Part shown: positions 60,982 through 64,000 of the stretch, piece after piece | Layout of the letters: each line of letters begins with the position of its first letter | How positions within the stretch are numbered: the stretch's first letter is position 1 | NCBI RefSeq assembly: GCF_001456115.1 | Contig: NZ_CP013264.1 | Span: 620,001-684,000 of the forward strand | Direction of reading: 5' to 3' | Length of the DNA: 64,000 nt | Source: Sphingobium baderi | Lineage (GTDB): Bacteria > Pseudomonadota > Alphaproteobacteria > Sphingomonadales > Sphingomonadaceae | The notes under the pieces: model-generated | Databases searched by the model: none | Told to the model about the DNA's origin: nothing | What the model saw: the letters and a program-made list of their open reading frames with translations, nothing else | Made by a program: the position numbers and the translations under genes

Positions 60982-62238
60982 TCACTTTTCCGCGCAGGAG
61001 TTCAGAATCGGCGTTATCACTTTCACATGCGCGTCGATACGCTCGAGCACCTTCGCAGGGACGACGGCGCGCTCCGGCAGATGCCACCAATGCTCATTGA
61101 CGCGAGCCACCGTCTCCACGACGGCTTGGAGAACCGCTGGCTCGGGCAGCCTGGCGCGGTTCGCGAAGTATTTCCAGCGCGGCGCCGATAGCGCCTTGAA
61201 CGACCGTTCGCCGCCAAGCGACAGCGCCATGCTGTCTGTGGGAATGTAAGGGATGGTCGACAGCATGTCGTAGATCGGCGCGAGCGCGGGCGTGCCGCCG
61301 TCATCACGATAGATCAGCGACCAGTTCTTCAGGTGCATGTCACCATTGCCGGTCACCACCGCCAGCGCGAGCCGGCGCACAAATTCGAGCGCGGCGGCAG
61401 GGGATACGGCCGCGTTCACGGCGGCGGCCACATCGTGATAGGCCGCCCCCTCATATTTGCGGGAGGGATAGACGCCAAACACCTGGGCGAAGTCCTCGAT
61501 GTGGATCCTCTCACCCTGTGGGCCACGGTCAAAACGCCTGATGAGAAGAACCTTGCCTTCCGACAGCGTGTCGAAATCCTCCGGTATTCCCTCAAAATCG
61601 GATTTCTCGACCAGTTCGCGCTCGGGCACGTCCATGCCGATCGCGGCCGCCAGGGCGAGATTGGCAAACTCGTTCTCGGACACGCCAGGAAATGCCGTGG
61701 AGGGGAACTTCGCGATGTATTGCCCCTGGTCGTCATCGAGCGGAAGCGTCAGGCCGCCCCCCTTGCCAGTGTTCTTCATCACCGACAGCTTCATCTGCAC
61801 GCCCGCGAGTGAGAAACGCGCCTTCGGCTTTCCCTTTGCACTGTCCTGCGACGTTACTTTCGTGCCGTCACTCGGCAGGACCCGGACGGCTCCCGGCAGA
61901 TCCGCGCCGAGCGCCGCCAACAGGTCGAAATCATTGCCCGGACGGACGGCGCCTGCATGATGCTTTTCCATCGCCTCGCGCAGCTTGTCCTCTGGTAGCA
62001 GGTTGGCGAAGAAGGCCGGCAATGCCCCGCTCACCGGCTTGGGATCCTTGCGCAAGCCCCCGGTGGCCGCGCGAAAGGACAGGCTGAGGATCGGCACACC
62101 GCCAGTCGTCCGATACGCCTCGTCAAAGCTGAACGCGTTGAAGTCACCGGGCGTCCTGACGATCACACCGACCTTCAGAGCATTCAGGAACACGTCCAGG
62201 GACTGGATCGCCTGAGGTGCGTGAGAAGTCTGAGTCAT
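60982..62238 (-). CDS. hipA: HipA-family serine/threonine kinase toxin
   Basis: 418 residues from ATG 62238. ARFSLAGVQMKLSVMKNTGK (about 140-160) is the ATP-binding lobe, YIAKFPSTAFPGVSENEFAN follows, and the catalytic loop VVTGNGDMHLKNWSLIY (about 298-314) has the Asp and Asn, with the DFG-like Asp in LAPIYDMLSTIPYI. HipA phosphorylates a tRNA synthetase and halts growth. AAGGCGG lies five bases before the ATG. The 11-base gap to hipB indicates one operon with the antitoxin first. Confidence 0.95.
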   Translation of the reverse strand: MTQTSHAPQAIQSLDVFLNALKVGVIVRTPGDFNAFSFDEAYRTTGGVPILSLSFRAATGGLRKDPKPVSGALPAFFANLLPEDKLREAMEKHHAGAVRPGNDFDLLAALGADLPGAVRVLPSDGTKVTSQDSAKGKPKARFSLAGVQMKLSVMKNTGKGGGLTLPLDDDQGQYIAKFPSTAFPGVSENEFANLALAAAIGMDVPERELVEKSDFEGIPEDFDTLSEGKVLLIRRFDRGPQGERIHIEDFAQVFGVYPSRKYEGAAYHDVAAAVNAAVSPAAALEFVRRLALAVVTGNGDMHLKNWSLIYRDDGGTPALAPIYDMLSTIPYIPTDSMALSLGGERSFKALSAPRWKYFANRARLPEPAVLQAVVETVARVNEHWWHLPERAVVPAKVLERIDAHVKVITPILNSCAEK

Positions 62239-62249
62239 GAGGTCCGCCT

Positions 62250-62543
62250 TCAATCGGGCTGTGAAACAAAGGCGGGCAAGTCGTCGTCGTCACGCGGACG
62301 CATCAATGCCCGGACGGCCGGGACCATCGCTTGCGGCACCAGCATCATCTCCAGCCCGAGCGCACGGGAGACATTCATGAGCGTCGTTGCGCGCGCTGCA
62401 GCAATGCCCGTTTCGATATCGCGATAACGTGGACGGGATATGCCAGCCAGATCGGCCACCTGTTCTTGCGTCAACCCGGCCGCCAGCCTCGCCTGCCGCA
62501 GGAGGTCGCCGAGTTCGCGCAGGGTTTCGGATATAGCGTTCAC
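62250..62543 (-). CDS. hipB: HipB-family antitoxin (XRE helix-turn-helix)
   Basis: 97 residues from GTG 62543. LGDLLRQARLAAGLTQEQVA then DLAGISRPRYRDIETGIAAA is the helix-turn-helix region (about 11-50), with the DNA-reading helix at its middle. A flexible C-terminus (MRPRDDDDLPAFVSQPD) may contact HipA. HipB binds HipA and represses the operon. AAGGATC before the GTG acts as ribosome-binding site. Confidence 0.93.
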   Translation of the reverse strand: MNAISETLRELGDLLRQARLAAGLTQEQVADLAGISRPRYRDIETGIAAARATTLMNVSRALGLEMMLVPQAMVPAVRALMRPRDDDDLPAFVSQPD

Positions 62544-63062
62544 GGTGATCCTTATACGATTCAAAATGAAATCACATGAAGCGTTTGCATATTTTGCTTC
62601 GGCCAGCACGTCAAATTTGAATGATCCCTTTTCATATCATATAGACAGAGTAAGATATGTAAACGTATCATGATTTGGATAACGTCTGCCCGTTCAGGAG
62701 CGAAGAGAACAAGCGACTGGTAGCGGCGAGGCGCTGGGAAATCGCATCTTCAGGGTCTGGCGGCCTATGATCTGTCCGAAATTTGCAGCTGTATTTCGGA
62801 CAGCGGCGGCTCCTCACGCCGGGTCGAGCGCTTCGGGATGTGCAGATTTCAGGTTATCGTTCTGCGCAAAAATTGGGTTTTCCTGTTTGGAACGATCGGA
62901 ATCATGCCATCCGAATCACCCGCCTGATTGACCTGCTTTCAGGTCGGAATTTTCCGTCCAAGGACTCGAACCTCCGAAGCAAAAAGTCCCAGGGTATCGA
63001 TTATGGTATCTGCCGGCGGAAGGCGCAGTATGATATTGAACTTTAATAACAAATTTGCCGTT
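62544..63062. other. Gap between hipB and attR; promoter and a perfect inverted repeat
   Basis: 519 bases with no gene found. The A+T-rich 62560-62680 part must hold the hipB promoter; the words GATTTCATTTTGAATC (62565-62580 on the minus strand) look palindromic and may be its operator. The remainder contains the 11-bp inverted repeat at 62772-62803, otherwise nothing recognised. Confidence 0.5.
62772..62803. repeat. 11-bp perfect inverted repeat
   Basis: CTGTCCGAAAT (62772-62782) and ATTTCGGACAG (62793-62803) pair perfectly around TTGCAGCTGT. No T-run follows, so a terminator is unlikely. Position between hipB and attR allows an operator, an IS remnant end or a regulatory RNA stem. Confidence 0.75.
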
Positions 63063-63092
63063 TTCGAGTCCTCTTCTGGCACCATTTGTTCT
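63063..63092 (+). repeat. attR: copy of the tRNA-Leu 3' end with one base missing
   Basis: 30 bases matching 53162-53192 except that the G-run of the acceptor stem has two instead of three G (TCTGG, then CACCA). It is the right boundary of the island; beyond it the sequence is chromosomal. Confidence 0.92.
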
Positions 63093-63450
63093 CCAAGCGA
63101 TTGATTTCCTTGGAACATTGCCAAAATTTGTGCCTTCTTCAACGTAACCGGCGCCGAATGGGATAGGACCCGTTGAGGCAGAATGCTGCCTCGACGCGCT
63201 TGCGAAGAAGAAGGCAATGCGCTGGCGGTACTCGCTGGGAAGGGGAACAAGAGCGCGGCCTTATAGTGGCCCCGCTCATCAATCCGGTGATGTTTGTCGT
63301 CAAGTTTAACGGCATTGTGATCACACTTATTTTCCAGCGGTCATCCTGGCATGTTTCTCATCGAGAGGGTTTCCGCCCGGCCCGATGCCCGTCGCGCGCC
63401 TGCGGAGACTTTGCGATGACAGGTCGTCGAAAATCGGTTATCGGAGCATC
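63093..63450. other. Chromosomal gap right of the island
   Basis: 358 bases between attR and the small His-rich protein. No coding frame with recognisable content is seen. TCCAAG/CTTGGA around 63092-63116 forms a weak stem directly after attR, perhaps the original terminator region of the tRNA. Confidence 0.5.
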
Positions 63451-63777
63451 ATGGTCCGTCGGGGTTTCATTCTTTTGTGGATGATCGTCGCGTCGCTTAC
63501 TGCGGCGTCGGTGGTGCATGCCAACGAAACGGCCCCTTCGTCCATCATTGAATGTTCTGGCTATGTCCATAGCGATGGCGACGCCGATCAATCGCAAGGT
63601 GACGCCGACAAGGCCATCCCGCACCATCATGGCAGCTGTCATGGCGCAGCGTCACTGTTGCCCAGGGCGATCGTGCCAATTCTCTTCGACATCAAGGCTG
63701 CTCCAAAATCTGCTGCCATGTCCAAGGCGCTTGGCCGGTGGACACCCGGGCCTGACCTAAGGCCTCCCATAGCCTGA
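63451..63777 (+). CDS. Small exported His-rich protein next to a metal-efflux gene (CzcI-like by position)
   Basis: 108 residues from ATG 63451, with GGAG four bases upstream. A signal peptide (GFILLWMIVASLTAASVVHA) is followed by HSDGDADQSQGDADKAIPHH then HGSCHGAASLL, a cluster of His and Cys suited to metal binding. Small proteins of this sort often precede czcC or cusC in sphingomonads and pseudomonads. No family is assigned; the metal role is inferred from composition and context. Confidence 0.65.
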   Translation: MVRRGFILLWMIVASLTAASVVHANETAPSSIIECSGYVHSDGDADQSQGDADKAIPHHHGSCHGAASLLPRAIVPILFDIKAAPKSAAMSKALGRWTPGPDLRPPIA

Positions 63778-63850
63778 TTGACGCTCAAACGACTGTTCCC
63801 CTGCTTTAGGCGGGCGGGCAGCTGGACGCTTATCAGTCAGGATTTCATAC

Positions 63851-64000
63851 ATGCACAGGATCATTGCGGCCTTTCTGGCCGCCGCGTCTTGCGTCGCCAT
63901 CTCGCAAGCGCAGGACAATATTGCGGCAGGGCAGCCTGCACACGCAGCCTTTACGCTCGACCAAGCTGTCGCCATCGCTGGCGGCAGCGCCCCGGCTGCC
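63851..64000 (+). CDS. Outer-membrane efflux protein (CzcC/TolC family), N-terminal part, cut by window edge
   Basis: 50 codons from ATG 63851, with AGGA eight bases upstream. MHRIIAAFLAAASCVAISQA is a signal peptide, then FTLDQAVAIAGGSAPAA, the first helix of the outer-membrane factor family (LxxAVxxAxxxxP). With the preceding small His-rich protein this suggests the start of a czc/cus-type heavy-metal efflux operon. The rest lies beyond the window. Confidence 0.75.
   Translation, partial: MHRIIAAFLAAASCVAISQAQDNIAAGQPAHAAFTLDQAVAIAGGSAPAA

Larger units (their letters stand above)
53162..63092 (+). mobile_element. Genomic island (decayed conjugative element) in tRNA-Leu, about 9.9 kb
   Basis: Bounded by attL in the tRNA 3' end (53162-53192) and attR (63063-63092). 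The first gene is a tyrosine integrase 163 bases from the tRNA, the normal position for tRNA-targeting elements. Cargo and backbone: fragments of other genes, trbL (cut), trbF, trbG, trbI, DUF2274, an excisionase-like protein and HipBA. A relaxase, TraG/VirD4 coupling protein and TrbB-E and TrbJ are missing, so the element cannot conjugate on its own. Confidence 0.9.

Noticed and set aside
1..64000. CRISPR array or cas genes
   Set aside because: No regularly spaced direct repeats and no Cas-like proteins were seen.
1..64000. Anti-phage defence island
   Set aside because: Only an HsdS fragment and HipBA are present; no HsdM/HsdR, BREX, CBASS or similar partners.

Overview
The window is GC-rich chromosomal DNA from an alphaproteobacterium, most likely a sphingomonad (Sphingobium/Sphingomonas/Novosphingobium type). 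This rests on the two large TonB-dependent receptors, the alphaproteobacterial order mutY-DUF721-DsbA-smc, the plant/alphaproteobacterial type of GshA, the AaeXAB-like efflux operon and the codon use. No species is claimed.

Layout. 1-1.6 kb: the start of a thiolase gene (cut by the window edge) and a D-2-hydroxyacid dehydrogenase. 1.66-6.7 kb: a five-gene, translationally coupled operon in the order MarR regulator, FUSC transporter, DUF1656, HlyD-type adaptor, outer-membrane factor; its promoter overlaps a palindrome and seems to give a leaderless mRNA. 6.8-14.5 kb: a small conserved protein, an M16 and an M28 peptidase, and ClpB with a strong terminator. 14.5-23.2 kb: two paralogous TonB-dependent receptors flanking a 2-oxoglutarate/Fe(II) oxygenase. 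The first receptor is split by an IS1182-like element with a TTAA target duplication, and removing the element restores the reading frame exactly. Both receptor genes carry the same structured 5' leader.

23.4-53.0 kb is mostly housekeeping core: an M23 peptidase, xseA and purD (start codons overlapping head to head), cysQ-like, pmbA, nudC, mutY, DUF721, two DsbA-like proteins, smc, a phospholipase D family protein, ubiA, rsmE, gshA, ruvAB, an acyl-CoA ligase, glyoxalases II and I, a SIMPL protein, a TPR protein and an alpha/beta hydrolase that seems to start at AUU.

53.16-63.09 kb is a genomic island of about 9.9 kb inserted in the 3' end of tRNA-Leu(CAG). It has a tyrosine integrase next to the tRNA, and 30 of 31 bases of the tRNA 3' end recur at the far end with one base missing. 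Inside are fragments of a lasso-peptide cyclase-like gene and a type I restriction S subunit, then a conjugation remnant (trbL lacking its N-terminus, trbF, trbG, trbI, DUF2274), a truncated small ICE protein, an excisionase-like protein, a pair of palindromic operators 52 bp apart, and a HipBA toxin-antitoxin pair. It looks like a decayed integrative conjugative element held by HipBA and perhaps by the damaged attR. The last 0.9 kb returns to the chromosome with a small His-rich protein and the start of a CzcC/TolC-like metal-efflux gene.
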